Part shown: piece by piece, positions 44,052 to 53,259 of the stretch
How the letters are laid out: every line of letters starts with the position of its first letter
How positions within the stretch are numbered: the stretch's first letter is position 1
DNA from: Bradyrhizobium sp. SZCCT0231
Lineage (GTDB): Bacteria > Pseudomonadota > Alphaproteobacteria > Rhizobiales > Xanthobacteraceae
Assembly (NCBI RefSeq): GCF_018130245.1
Contig: NZ_JAFCKP010000001.1
Coordinates: 682,001-746,000, forward strand
DNA: 64,000 nt
Reading direction: 5' to 3'
Position numbers and translations under genes: made by a program
The notes under the pieces: generated by a model
Database searches by the model: none
What the model saw: the letters and a program-made list of their open reading frames with translations, nothing else
Told to the model about the DNA's origin: nothing

Positions 44052-44165
44052 CAGAGGGGCTGCTGCCGCTCTGGACTTCCCCTGCCAGACGTTTATTTGT
44101 CTTCGCCAACGGGATCGGCTGCGGTTTGAACGCGGCCGATCCTCAGAAACAGCGAGGACGCGGCC

Positions 44166-45338
44166 ATGACGAATTTGACTGTAAAAGACCTTCTCCCCGA
44201 GGACGGAACACGGGGAACGCTGGCCGGTCGCGTCTGGCTGCCGCAGGCGAACGGTCCGGCCGTCGTTGCCGTGCGCGGCGATGGCGTCTTCGACGTCACT
44301 GCCGAGTTTCCGACCATCAGCGCGCTGTGCGAAGAAGACAATCCGGCCAAGGCACTTGCTGTGGTCAAGGGTGAGCGCATCGGCGATCTCGAAGCCATCG
44401 TTGCCAACACCGCGCCCGATGGTCGCGACCCCAACAAGCCCTGGCTGCTCGCGCCCGTCGACCTCCAGACGCTGAAGGCTGCCGGCGTCACCTTTGCCAT
44501 CTCGATGCTGGAACGCGTGATCGAGGAACGGGCGAAGGGCAATCCGGCCTCGGCCGAGGCCATTCGCAAGGAGGTGACGCGGCTGATCGGCGACGATCTG
44601 TCGAAGCTCAAGCCGGGCTCGGACCAGGCGATGCATTTGAAGCAGGTGCTGATCGACCAGAACGCCTGGAGCCAATATCTCGAAGTCGGCATCGGCCCGG
44701 ATGCCGAGGTCTTCACCAAGGCGCCGACCCTGTCCTCGGTCGGCACCGGCATGGATGCCGGGCTGCATCCGAAGTCGACCTGGAACAATCCTGAGCCCGA
44801 GCTCGTGCTCTTCGTGTCGAGCCGCGGCAAGATCGTCGGCGGTGCGCTCGGCAACGACGTCAACCTGCGCGACTTCGAAGGGCGTTCGGCGCTGCTGCTG
44901 TCGAAGGCCAAGGACAACAACGCCTCGTGCTCGATTGGTCCGCTGCTGCGTCTGTTCGACGACACCTTCACGCTCGACGATGCGCGCAAGCTCGACGTCA
45001 GCCTGAACGTGACGGGCACGGACGGTTTCGTTCTCGACGGCCATTCCTCGATCAGCAAGATCAGCCGCGATCCGATCGATCTCGTCGCGCAGACCATCGG
45101 CAAGGTGCATCAATATCCCGACGGCTTCGTGCTGTTCCTCGGCACCATGTTCGCTCCCGTGAAGGATCGCGATGCGCCGGGGCAGGGGTTCACCCACAAG
45201 CGCGACGACATCGTCACGATCTCGGCGCCCCAGCTCGGCAAGCTCGTGAACCGCATGCGCACCAGCGACGAGTGCGAGCCCTGGACCTTCGGCATCGGCG
45301 CGCTGATGAAGAATTTGGCGCAGCGGAAGCTGATCTAG
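44166..45338 (+). CDS. Fumarylacetoacetate hydrolase-family protein, probable 2-keto-3-deoxy-arabinonate dehydratase
   Basis: 390 residues. The FAH fold's metal site is in NNPEPELVLFVSSRGKIVG ... GNDVNLRDFEG, with the Glu/Glu/Asp triad in order. The ~150-residue N-terminal domain (GTLAGRVWLPQANGPAVVAV) and overall length resemble the 2-dehydro-3-deoxy-D-arabinonate dehydratases (which make alpha-ketoglutarate semialdehyde) rather than short FAH proteins such as GguC. It is followed by pentose/hexose uptake and oxidation genes, which supports that role. Its own transcript ends in a repeat region. Confidence 0.85.
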   Translation: MTNLTVKDLLPEDGTRGTLAGRVWLPQANGPAVVAVRGDGVFDVTAEFPTISALCEEDNPAKALAVVKGERIGDLEAIVANTAPDGRDPNKPWLLAPVDLQTLKAAGVTFAISMLERVIEERAKGNPASAEAIRKEVTRLIGDDLSKLKPGSDQAMHLKQVLIDQNAWSQYLEVGIGPDAEVFTKAPTLSSVGTGMDAGLHPKSTWNNPEPELVLFVSSRGKIVGGALGNDVNLRDFEGRSALLLSKAKDNNASCSIGPLLRLFDDTFTLDDARKLDVSLNVTGTDGFVLDGHSSISKISRDPIDLVAQTIGKVHQYPDGFVLFLGTMFAPVKDRDAPGQGFTHKRDDIVTISAPQLGKLVNRMRTSDECEPWTFGIGALMKNLAQRKLI

Positions 45339-45350
45339 TGCGTCGCCTTC

Positions 45351-45627
45351 GCCTATCCCCGCTTGCGGGGAGAGGCCGGAATTTGCGAAAGCAAATTCCG
45401 GGTGAGGGGGAGTCTCCGCGATTCGATCTGTTCGATGGACCAGGAGCTCCATTCACGTCGTCATTGCGAGCGCAGCGAAGCAATCCAGAGTCTTTCCGCG
45501 GAGGGATTCTGGATTGCTTCGCTGCGCTCGCAATGACGGGAGGAGAGGTTGCGACTCCATCGGTTACCGTCCCTGCGGAGACTCCCCCTCACCCCAACCC
45601 TCTCCCCGCAAGCGGGGCGAGGGGGCG
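45351..45627. repeat. Nested palindromic repeats between FAH and the sugar importer
   Basis: Outer element: GCCTATCCCCGCTTGCGGGG at the left and CCTCTCCCCGCAAGCGGGGC at the right, with GGTGAGGGGGAGTCTCCGCG pairing GCGGAGACTCCCCCTCACCC. Inside it sits a second palindrome (45459-45538) with perfect 28-bp arms starting CGTCATTGCGAGCGC. The 266 bp from 45628 to 45893 hold no gene but are AT-richer just before ytfQ and include GACTAGTC (45780-45787), a possible operator. Confidence 0.75.
45459..45538. repeat. Inner 'cattgcgagcgcagcgaag' palindrome, copy 1
   Basis: Arms 45459-45486 and 45511-45538 are exact reverse complements (28 bp) with a 24-bp loop. An almost identical copy is at 55370-55449, again inside a 'cctctcccc' repeat. 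Confidence 0.8.
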
Positions 45628-45893
45628 CACCTTCACTGCGATGACCACGTGAAGCTCCATCAGCTCGCACAATTTCCTTCATCTGCGCGTTGCATCCGCG
45701 GAACAAAATCGCGCTGAGCGTGTCTTAAAACCGCGTGCCGCCGCTCGTGCGCGTTTTCCTCCAAATAGTAAAATAATATGACTAGTCGGAACCCGTCTTC
45801 CGTGAAATAGTGCCTTCCGCCGCCCAAATGGCCGGCCTGCGGGTGCCATGCTACCAATCGGCGCCCCGGATAACATCTTGGGAGACGCGCCTG

Positions 45894-46859
45894 ATGACCC
45901 CTAAAGCCCTCTTTGCGGCCAGCGCCATGGCCGCCTTGCTGCTCGCGCTGCCGGCCAGTGCCGGCCAGCTCACCATCGGCTTCTCGCAGATCGGATCGGA
46001 ATCCGGCTGGCGGGCGGCTGAGACTTCGGTCTCCAAGCAGGAAGCCGCCAAGCGCCAGGTCAATCTCAAGATCGCCGACGCCCAGCAGAAGCAGGAGAAC
46101 CAGATCAAGGCGATCCGCTCCTTCATCGCGCAGAACGTCGATGCGATCTTCCTTGCGCCTGTCGTCTCGACCGGCTGGGATTCGGTGCTGAAGGAAGCCA
46201 AGGAGGCCAAGATTCCGGTCGTGCTGCTCGACCGCGACATCGATCCTTCCGGCAAGGAGCTCTATCTCACCGCCGTCACCTCCGACAGCGTGCACGAAGG
46301 CGCCGTCGCCGGCGACTGGCTGGCGAAGACGGTCGGCAACAAGGCCTGCAACATCGTCGAATTGCAGGGCACGGTCGGCGCCAGCGTCGCCGCCAACCGC
46401 AAGAAGGGCTTTGACACTGCGATTGCCAAGCACGCAAATCTGAAGGTGGTGCGCAGCCAGACCGGCGACTTCACCCGCGCCAAGGGCAAGGAGGTGATGG
46501 AGAGCTTCATCAAGGCCGAAGGCGGCGGCAAGTCGATCTGCGCGGTCTATGCCCACAACGACGACATGATGGTCGGCGCGATCCAGGCGATGAAGGAAGC
46601 CGGCCTCAAGCCCGGCAAGGAGATCCTCACCGTCTCGATCGACGCGGTGCCCGACATCTTCAAGGCGATGGCTGCCGGCGAAGCCAACGCCACCGTCGAA
46701 CTGACGCCGAACATGGCCGGCCCCGCGCTCGATGCCATCGCGGCGTTCAAGGACAAGGGTACGGTACCGCCGAAATGGATCCAGACCGAGTCCAAGCTCT
46801 ATACCGCCGCCGACGATCCGCAGAAGATCTACGATAGCAAGAAGGGCCTCGGTTACTGA
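45894..46859 (+). CDS. ytfQ: Sugar ABC transporter binding protein, YtfQ-like
   Basis: 321 residues. Signal peptide MTPKALFAASAMAALLLAL, cleavage near ASA-GQ. Periplasmic-binding-protein (type I) fold with TIGFSQIGSESGWRAAE, an almost diagnostic start of the galactofuranose/pentose binding proteins. It also has IFLAPVVSTGWDSVLKEAK, VLLDRDID, ELQGTVGASVAANRKKGF and VYAHNDDMMVGAIQAMKEAG. First gene of a four-gene importer (binding protein, ATPase, two permeases). Ligand probably galactofuranose or arabinofuranose-like sugar by family. The sequence cannot settle which. Confidence 0.92.
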   Translation: MTPKALFAASAMAALLLALPASAGQLTIGFSQIGSESGWRAAETSVSKQEAAKRQVNLKIADAQQKQENQIKAIRSFIAQNVDAIFLAPVVSTGWDSVLKEAKEAKIPVVLLDRDIDPSGKELYLTAVTSDSVHEGAVAGDWLAKTVGNKACNIVELQGTVGASVAANRKKGFDTAIAKHANLKVVRSQTGDFTRAKGKEVMESFIKAEGGGKSICAVYAHNDDMMVGAIQAMKEAGLKPGKEILTVSIDAVPDIFKAMAAGEANATVELTPNMAGPALDAIAAFKDKGTVPPKWIQTESKLYTAADDPQKIYDSKKGLGY

Positions 46860-46973
46860 GGCGGGCAATACGCCGGACTGCTTCCAGCGGTCCGGCCCCC
46901 TTCGAAACCGCTGCGCGAACGAATAGGCTGGGCGTCCGCATCATCCGCGGACGCCGGTGGGAGTGACGTCGCG

Positions 46974-48518
46974 ATGGAAATCAGTTCCGATCCTGCTTCG
47001 CCGCTGCTCGAGGTGCGCGGGATCAGCAAGAGCTTCGGCGCGGTGCGCGCGTTGCAGGAGGTCGACTTCACGCTGCGTGCCGGTGAGATCCATGCGTTGC
47101 TCGGCGAGAACGGCGCCGGCAAGTCCACGCTGATCAAAGTCGTCACCGGCGTGTTCGCCCGCGATGCCGGCATTGTCAGGATCAGCGGTGAAGAGGTCGC
47201 GCCGCGTTCGGCCAAGGCGGCGCTTGGGGCCGGCATCGCCACGGTCTATCAGGAGGTCAATCTGCTGCCGAATCTTTCGGTGGCGCAGAACCTGTTTCTC
47301 GACCGCCAGCCGATGCGCTTCGGCATCGTGCGAGAAGGCGAGATGCGCCGCCGCGCCAAGGCTTTGCTTGCGGATTTCGGCCTCGATATCGACGTCGCCG
47401 CGCCGCTCGGCAATTATTCGGTGGCCATCCAGCACGTCACCGCGATTGCCCGCGCGATGGACCTTTCCGCGCGGGTGCTGATCCTGGACGAGCCGACCGC
47501 CAGCCTCGACCGCCACGAGGTCGAGATTCTCTTCGGCATCATGCGCAAGCTCGCCGGGCGAGGCATCGGTATTGTTTTCGTCAGTCACTTCCTCGACCAG
47601 GTCTACGAGATATCGGACCGCATCACGGTGCTGCGCAACGGCCGCCTCGTCGGCGAGCGCGAGACCGCCTCGCTGCCGCGCCTGGAATTGATCCGCATGA
47701 TGCTCGGCCGCGAGCTGGCCGAGACCACCAGCGCACGGGCTTCTGCCACCGAGCACGAGGCGCGCGAGATCTGCGCGAGCTTCGAGGGGTACGGCAAGGC
47801 CGGTTACGTTGCCCCATTCAATCTCGAGCTGCGCCACGGCGAGGTCGTTGGCCTTGCAGGCCTGCTCGGCTCGGGCCGGACCGAGACGGCGCGGCTGGTG
47901 TTCGGTGCCGAGCGCGCCGATCGCGGCCAGGCCAAGGTAGGGGGCGCCCCGGTGCGGTTGCAGACGCCGCGCGACGGCGTGCGCCACGGCTTCGGCTATT
48001 GTCCGGAGGAGCGCAAGACCGACGGCATCGTTGCCGAGCTCAGCGTGCGCGAGAACATCGTGCTCGCGCTCCAGGCCAAGCGCGGCCTGCATCGCCCGCT
48101 GTCGCGCCGCGAGCAGGACGAGATCGCGCGCCGTTATGTCAAGATGCTCGACATCCGCCCGCCCGATCCGGAGCGCCCCGTCGGCCTGCTCTCCGGCGGC
48201 AACCAGCAAAAGGTCTTGCTGGCCCGCTGGCTCGCGACCTCGCCGCGCCTCCTGGTGCTCGACGAGCCGACCCGCGGCATCGACGTCGGCGCGCATGCCG
48301 AAATCATCCGCCTGATCCGCGAGCTCTGCGACGATGGGCTTTCGCTGCTCGTGATCTCCTCCGAGCTGGACGAGATCGTGACCTATTCCGACCGCGTGGT
48401 GGTGCTGCGCGACCGCGCCCATGTCGAAGAGCTTGCCGGAGGGGCGATCGACGTCGGCAACATTCTCGCGGCGATCGCAGCCGATGGTGCCGCGACTGCG
48501 CATGAGGGCCGGGCATGA
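46974..48518 (+). CDS. ytfR: Sugar ABC transporter ATPase, YtfR-like (two ABC domains)
   Basis: 514 residues. ABC domain 1 (~10-240) has Walker A GENGAGKST and Walker B VLILDEPTASLD. Domain 2 (~260-505) has the degenerate Walker A GLLGSGRTETAR usual in this family, signature LLSGGNQQKVLLARWL and Walker B LLVLDEPTRGIDVG. The ATG overlaps nothing. Its end overlaps the first permease by 4 bp. Energises the importer. Confidence 0.93.
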   Translation: MEISSDPASPLLEVRGISKSFGAVRALQEVDFTLRAGEIHALLGENGAGKSTLIKVVTGVFARDAGIVRISGEEVAPRSAKAALGAGIATVYQEVNLLPNLSVAQNLFLDRQPMRFGIVREGEMRRRAKALLADFGLDIDVAAPLGNYSVAIQHVTAIARAMDLSARVLILDEPTASLDRHEVEILFGIMRKLAGRGIGIVFVSHFLDQVYEISDRITVLRNGRLVGERETASLPRLELIRMMLGRELAETTSARASATEHEAREICASFEGYGKAGYVAPFNLELRHGEVVGLAGLLGSGRTETARLVFGAERADRGQAKVGGAPVRLQTPRDGVRHGFGYCPEERKTDGIVAELSVRENIVLALQAKRGLHRPLSRREQDEIARRYVKMLDIRPPDPERPVGLLSGGNQQKVLLARWLATSPRLLVLDEPTRGIDVGAHAEIIRLIRELCDDGLSLLVISSELDEIVTYSDRVVVLRDRAHVEELAGGAIDVGNILAAIAADGAATAHEGRA

Positions 48519-49507
48519 TAGCGCTGCTGCCGCGCCGCGGCCTCGCCCAGATCCTGGCGTTGATCGTCATCCTCGCGGTCGACCGCGTGGTCTCGCCGCA
48601 ATTCTTCGACCTGCGCCTTCAGGACGGCCGGCTGTTCGGCAGCCTGATCGACGTGCTCAACCGCGGCACGCCGGTGGCGCTGCTCTCGCTCGGCATGGTG
48701 CTGGTGATCGCGACCCGCGGAATCGATCTCTCCGTCGGCGCGGTCATGGCGATCTGCGGCGCGATCGCGGCGAGCCTTGCCGACAGTCATGGCCTGCCGG
48801 TGGTGCTGGCAGCCGCGCTTGGGGCCGGCCTCGTCTGCGGTCTCTGGAACGGCTTTCTCGTCGCCGTGCTCGGCATGCAGCCGATCGTGGCGACGCTGAT
48901 CCTGATGGTCGCGGGGCGCGGCATCGCCCAGCTTATCACCGAGGGGCGGATCGTGACGTTCTCCTCACCGGATCTGGTCTGGCTCGGCAATGGCTCGGTG
49001 CTCGGCCTGCCGGTGCCGGTCGTGATTGCCTTGGGCATGCTGATCCTCACCGGCGCAGTCGTGCGCGGCTCCGCGCTCGGGCTGCTGATCGAGGCGACCG
49101 GCGGCAATGCGCGGGCAAGCGAGCTGGCCGGCGTCGGCACCCGCGCCATGATCCTGGCTGTTTATGTCTGGTGCGGCGTCTGCGCCGCGCTCGCCGGCGT
49201 GATCGCAGCGGCCGATATCATGGGAGCTGATGCCAACAATGCCGGCCTCTGGCTCGAGCTCGATGCCATCCTCGCCGTGGTGATCGGCGGCACCTCGCTG
49301 TTCGGCGGCCGCTTCAGCCTTGTGCTCGCGGTGCTGGGTGCGCTGATCATCCAGACCATGAACACCGGCATCCTGCTGTCGGGCTATCCGCCGGAGTTCA
49401 ACCTGCTGGTCAAGGCGGTGGTGGTGCTCGCAGTTCTGCTGCTGCAATCGCCGAAATTCTCTGGTCTTGCCGGCATCGCCGCGCGGCTGCGGAGGACCAA
49501 GGCATGA
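48515..49507 (+). CDS. ytfT: Sugar ABC transporter permease, YtfT-like
   Basis: 330 residues, eight to ten membrane helices, BPD_transp_2 family. Conserved LSLGMVLVIATRGIDLSVGAVMAICG and AVVIGGTSLFGGRFSLVLAVLGALIIQTMNTGI. Overlaps ytfR and yjfF by 4 bp on each side. Confidence 0.92.
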   Translation: MIALLPRRGLAQILALIVILAVDRVVSPQFFDLRLQDGRLFGSLIDVLNRGTPVALLSLGMVLVIATRGIDLSVGAVMAICGAIAASLADSHGLPVVLAAALGAGLVCGLWNGFLVAVLGMQPIVATLILMVAGRGIAQLITEGRIVTFSSPDLVWLGNGSVLGLPVPVVIALGMLILTGAVVRGSALGLLIEATGGNARASELAGVGTRAMILAVYVWCGVCAALAGVIAAADIMGADANNAGLWLELDAILAVVIGGTSLFGGRFSLVLAVLGALIIQTMNTGILLSGYPPEFNLLVKAVVVLAVLLLQSPKFSGLAGIAARLRRTKA

Positions 49508-50484
49508 AAGGCCTGCCGCCCGTCCTCATCACCGCCATCGTGCTCGTTGCGGGCTTCGCACTCTGCGCCGTGCAATTCCCCAACATCGCCTCCACCCGCG
49601 TGGTCGGCAACCTCCTCACCGACAATGCCTTTCTCGGTATCGTTGCGGCCGGCATGACATTTGTGATCATCTCCGGCGGCATCGATCTCTCGGTCGGCTC
49701 GGTGATCGGCTTCACCACCGTGTTCGTCGCGCTGGCGATCGAGCGCTGGGGCGTTCCGCCGCTGGTCGCCTTCGTTGCGATCCTCGCGCTGTCGGCGGCC
49801 TTTGGCGCGGCGATGGGCGCGGTCATCCACGTATTCGACCTGCCCCCCTTTATCGTCACGCTCGCCGGCATGTTCCTCGCCCGCGGTGCAAGCTTCCTGC
49901 TGTCGACGGAATCGGTGCCGATCACCGCGCCGGTCTATTCGACGGTATCGGATTTTGCGCTGCGGATGCCCGGCGGCGGACGATTGACGTCGATTGCAAT
50001 CATCATGCTCGCGATCGTGATCGGCGGCGCACTGCTGCTGCATCTCACCCGGTTCGGCGCCAACGTCTATGCGCTCGGGGGCAGCCGGACCACCGCGAGC
50101 CTGATGGGCGTTGCCGTCGGCAAGATGACGATCAAGATCTACATGCTGTCGAGCCTGCTGGCTGGAATCGCCGGCATCGTCTTCTCCTTCTACACCAGCG
50201 CCGGCTATTCGCTCTCCGCCGTCGGCGTCGAGCTCGACAGCATCGCCGCCGTCGTGATCGGCGGCACGCTGCTCACGGGCGGGCAGGGATCGGTGATCGG
50301 CACCTTCCTCGGCGTGCTGATCCAGGGCATGATCCAGACCTACATCAATTTCGACGGCACGCTGTCGAGCTGGTGGACCAAGATTGCGACCGGCGTGCTG
50401 CTGTTCGCTTTCATCGCCTTGCAGCAGGGGCTGGTTGCGCTTGCACGCCGGCCGGTGAGGAAGAGTGCAGGAGCAACCACATGA
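49504..50484 (+). CDS. yjfF: Sugar ABC transporter permease, YjfF-like
   Basis: 326 residues, BPD_transp_2 permease with ISGGIDLSVGSVIGFTTVFVA, PPFIVTLAGMFLARGASFLL and VVIGGTLLTGGQGSVIGTFLGVLIQ. Two different permeases after one ATPase is the YtfT/YjfF arrangement of the galactofuranose importer. Overlaps the following GntR gene (ATGA). Confidence 0.92.
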   Translation: MKGLPPVLITAIVLVAGFALCAVQFPNIASTRVVGNLLTDNAFLGIVAAGMTFVIISGGIDLSVGSVIGFTTVFVALAIERWGVPPLVAFVAILALSAAFGAAMGAVIHVFDLPPFIVTLAGMFLARGASFLLSTESVPITAPVYSTVSDFALRMPGGGRLTSIAIIMLAIVIGGALLLHLTRFGANVYALGGSRTTASLMGVAVGKMTIKIYMLSSLLAGIAGIVFSFYTSAGYSLSAVGVELDSIAAVVIGGTLLTGGQGSVIGTFLGVLIQGMIQTYINFDGTLSSWWTKIATGVLLFAFIALQQGLVALARRPVRKSAGATT

Positions 50485-51257
50485 CCTCGCGCATCGTCGT
50501 CATCCCGACGCGGCGGGCCCACTCCAACCATGCAGAGGTGGCCCGCTCGATCGGCGTCGACATCATCGCCGGCCGCTATGCGGAGGGGACGCGGCTGCCA
50601 GGTGATGCCGAGATGATCGCGATGTTCGGGGTGTCGCGGCCGGTGCTGCGGGAGAGCGTGAAGACGCTGGTCGCCAAGGGGCTGCTCACCACCAAGGCGC
50701 GGGTCGGCACCGTCGTGCGCGAGCGCGGCGCCTGGAACATGTTCGATGCCGACGTGCTGGCCTGGCACCTGGACGCCGGCATCGACAAGCGCTTCCTCAA
50801 CGACCTTGCCGAGATCCGTCTCGCGGTCGAGCCGCGTGCGGCGATGCTCGCCGCAGTGCAGCGGTCCGAGGAGGACCTGGCCGAGCTCCGCCGCAGCATG
50901 GAGCGCATGCGGCATGAGGCCTCCGACTCGGTGGGCTTTGCCGACGCCGATCTCGCGCTTCATGTGGCCGTGGCGCGTGCCTCCGGCAATCTGTTCATGC
51001 GTTCGATCGGGCATGTCATCGAGGCCGCGCTGCGCGCCTCGTTCCTGCTCAGCGCCCCGGTCGAGCCGGAGGACCGCGACACCGTGCTGCTCTGGCATCA
51101 GAAGATCGTCGATGCCATTGCCGGCGGCGACGCCGACGCCGCCTCCGAAGCGATGATCTTCGTCATTCACAACGGTATGCATCGCCATGAGGACGCCGCG
51201 ATCGAGACTGCGCCGGGCGAGGTGCTGCCATCCGCGAAATCTGGAGAAAGATCGTGA
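50481..51257 (+). CDS. GntR/FadR-type regulator of the sugar operon
   Basis: 258 residues from the ATG at 50481 (GGAGCAACCAC upstream). A much longer frame from 49467 runs through yjfF and is a shadow. The winged helix is at ~15-85 (AEVARSIGVDIIAGRYAEGTRLP, MFGVSRPVLRESVKTLVAKG) and the FCD domain at ~90-235 (FLNDLAEIRLAVEPRAAMLAA, DLALHVAVARASGNLFM). Embedded in the operon, translationally coupled on both sides, so probably a sugar- or aldonate-responsive repressor of this cluster. Confidence 0.9.
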   Translation: MTSRIVVIPTRRAHSNHAEVARSIGVDIIAGRYAEGTRLPGDAEMIAMFGVSRPVLRESVKTLVAKGLLTTKARVGTVVRERGAWNMFDADVLAWHLDAGIDKRFLNDLAEIRLAVEPRAAMLAAVQRSEEDLAELRRSMERMRHEASDSVGFADADLALHVAVARASGNLFMRSIGHVIEAALRASFLLSAPVEPEDRDTVLLWHQKIVDAIAGGDADAASEAMIFVIHNGMHRHEDAAIETAPGEVLPSAKSGERS

Positions 51258-52180
51258 CCGAGCTTCGCATCGCCATCGTCGGGTTCGGCAAGATCGCGCG
51301 CGACCAGCATGTCGGCGCGATCGCCGCGGTGCCGGGGGCGAGGTTGGCTGCGGTGGCGAGCCGCAACGCCTCGCTGCCGGAATTGCCGCATTTCGCCACA
51401 ATCGAGGAATTGCTGGAGGAGGGGCCGCCGATCGACGCGGTGTCGCTCTGCACGCCGCCGCAGGTGCGCCGGGCCCAGGCCGCAGCCGCGCTCGCCGCCG
51501 GCAAGCATGTCATGCTGGAGAAGCCACCCGGCGCCGGCGTTGCCGAGCTTGATCCGCTGATCGCGATGGCGTCGGGTGCGAAGCGGACATTGTTTGCGAC
51601 CTGGCATTCGCGCCATGCGCCGGCGGTCGAACCGGCGCGGCAATGGCTGGCCGCGCGCCGCATTGCTTCCGTGCACATCAGCTGGAAGGAAGACGTCCGT
51701 GTCTGGCATCCCGGGCAGGGCTGGATTTGGGAGCCGGGGGGGCTCGGCGTGTTCGATCCCGGCATCAATGCGCTGTCGATCCTGACCAGGATTCTGCCGA
51801 AGCCAGTGTTCGTCACCGCGGCCGAGCTGGCCTTTCCAGCCAACCGCCAGGCGCCGATCGCGGCGAACCTGACACTGACGGATATCAGCGGTCTGCCTGT
51901 CACCGCCGAGTTCGATTTCCGCCAGACCGGGCCGCAGAGCTGGGATATCCTTGTCGAAACCGATCAGGGCCGGCTCACTCTGTCCAGCGGTGGCGCGCGC
52001 ATGGCCGTCGACGGCAAGGTGCTTGCCGAGGCGCCGGATCAGGAATATCGCGGACTCTACCGGCGCTTCGTCGAGCTCGCGGCGACCGGCGCAAGTGACG
52101 TCGACCTGACGCCGCTTCGCCTCGTCGCCGACGCCTTCCTGCTGGGCAAGCGCACGATCGTCGAACCGTTCGTGGATTGA
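51254..52180 (+). CDS. Aldose 1-dehydrogenase of the Gfo/Idh family (L-arabinose/D-galactose 1-dehydrogenase)
   Basis: 308 residues, GTG start overlapping the regulator's stop. NAD(P) site IAIVGFGKIARDQHVGAIA, catalytic region HVMLEKPPGAG (Lys91 of the EKPP motif), then LFATWHSRHAPAVEPARQWL and WKEDVRVWHPGQGWIWEPGG with FDPGINALSILTRI. These segments closely resemble, from memory, the L-arabinose 1-dehydrogenase of Azospirillum and the related D-galactose dehydrogenases. Oxidises the sugar to its lactone, which the lactonase two genes on would open. Confidence 0.9.
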   Translation: MTELRIAIVGFGKIARDQHVGAIAAVPGARLAAVASRNASLPELPHFATIEELLEEGPPIDAVSLCTPPQVRRAQAAAALAAGKHVMLEKPPGAGVAELDPLIAMASGAKRTLFATWHSRHAPAVEPARQWLAARRIASVHISWKEDVRVWHPGQGWIWEPGGLGVFDPGINALSILTRILPKPVFVTAAELAFPANRQAPIAANLTLTDISGLPVTAEFDFRQTGPQSWDILVETDQGRLTLSSGGARMAVDGKVLAEAPDQEYRGLYRRFVELAATGASDVDLTPLRLVADAFLLGKRTIVEPFVD

Positions 52181-52182
52181 GC

Positions 52183-53259
52183 ATGGCCGCATCAAGAATC
52201 ACGAGAGACGTTTTCGGAACGCTGCCCGACGGCCGCAAGGTCGAGCGCGTCGTGCTGCGCGGGGAGGGCGGCTTCGAGGCCCGCATCATCAGCCATGGCG
52301 CCGTGCTCCAGGCGTTGATCGCGCCGGACGCCAAAGGCGGGTACGACGACGTCGTACTCGGCCATGACGCGTTCGCCGGCTACCTCGCCGAACGAAAGTT
52401 CTTCGGCGCCACGGTCGGCCGCTACGCCAACCGCATCGCCAAGGGGCAGTTTTCGCTTGATGGCGAGACGGTGCAGCTTCCCGTCAACAACGGCCCGAAC
52501 GCGCTGCATGGCGGCCTGGATGGTTTCGACCGCAAGCTCTGGGAGATTGCGGAGATCGACGAGGGCACCGAACCCGCGGTGGCGCTCACCTATGTCAGCC
52601 CGCATGGCGAAGAGAACTATCCCGGCCGGCTCGACGTGCGCGTGACCTATCGCCTCACCGGCCCGGCCGAGCTGTCGCTGCTGATGGAGGCGCGGACCGA
52701 CCGGCCGACCATCGTCAACCTGACCAACCACAGCTTCTTCAACCTCGAGGGCGCGACGTCGGGTACGTCCATTCTCGATCACCGCTTGATGGTCGCCGCC
52801 GACCAGTTCCTCGCCATCGATCCCACGGCCATTCCGCTGCCGGAGCCGCCGCGTGCGGTTGCCGGCACGCCGTTCGATTTCCGCAGGGCCCGGCCGGTCG
52901 GCGAGCGGATCCGTGAGAGCGATCAGCAATTGCAAAACGGCAGGGGCTACGACCACACCTACTGCCTCGGGCGCGACGGCAAGCTTGCGCTCGCAGCGCG
53001 GCTCGAGGCGCCGCGCTCCGGGCGCATCATGGAGCTGTTCACCGATCAGCCCGGACTCCAGGTCTATTCAGGCAACTATCTCGACGGCACCATTTCGGGC
53101 AAGGGCGGCAAGCTCATCCGTCAATCGGACGCCATGTGCCTGGAGCCGCACATCTGGCCTGACGCGCCGAACCGGCCGGACTTCCCGAGCCCGCGCCTTG
53201 ATCCCGGCGGGGTGTATCGCCATCAGACCGTCTATCGCTTATCGGTGAGGTCGCCATGA
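52183..53259 (+). CDS. galM: Aldose 1-epimerase
   Basis: 358 residues. I prefer the ATG at 52183. A TTG two codons upstream overlaps the previous stop. GalM signatures: FFGATVGRYANRIAKGQF, the catalytic His in NNGPNALHGGLDGFDRKLW, VNLTNHSFFNLEG, and the catalytic Glu near the end in MCLEPHIWPDAPNRP. Converts beta to alpha anomers so that the dehydrogenase can use both. Overlaps the lactonase gene (ATGA). Confidence 0.93.
   Translation: MAASRITRDVFGTLPDGRKVERVVLRGEGGFEARIISHGAVLQALIAPDAKGGYDDVVLGHDAFAGYLAERKFFGATVGRYANRIAKGQFSLDGETVQLPVNNGPNALHGGLDGFDRKLWEIAEIDEGTEPAVALTYVSPHGEENYPGRLDVRVTYRLTGPAELSLLMEARTDRPTIVNLTNHSFFNLEGATSGTSILDHRLMVAADQFLAIDPTAIPLPEPPRAVAGTPFDFRRARPVGERIRESDQQLQNGRGYDHTYCLGRDGKLALAARLEAPRSGRIMELFTDQPGLQVYSGNYLDGTISGKGGKLIRQSDAMCLEPHIWPDAPNRPDFPSPRLDPGGVYRHQTVYRLSVRSP

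Noticed and set aside
45459-45538. Possible small RNA or CRISPR-like repeat
   Set aside because: There is only one palindromic unit per locus with no array or spacers. It is better explained as a dispersed intergenic palindrome.
49467-50480. N-terminal extension of the GntR regulator
   Set aside because: It overlaps yjfF in another frame and is Arg/His-rich. The family domain begins at the ATG at 50481.
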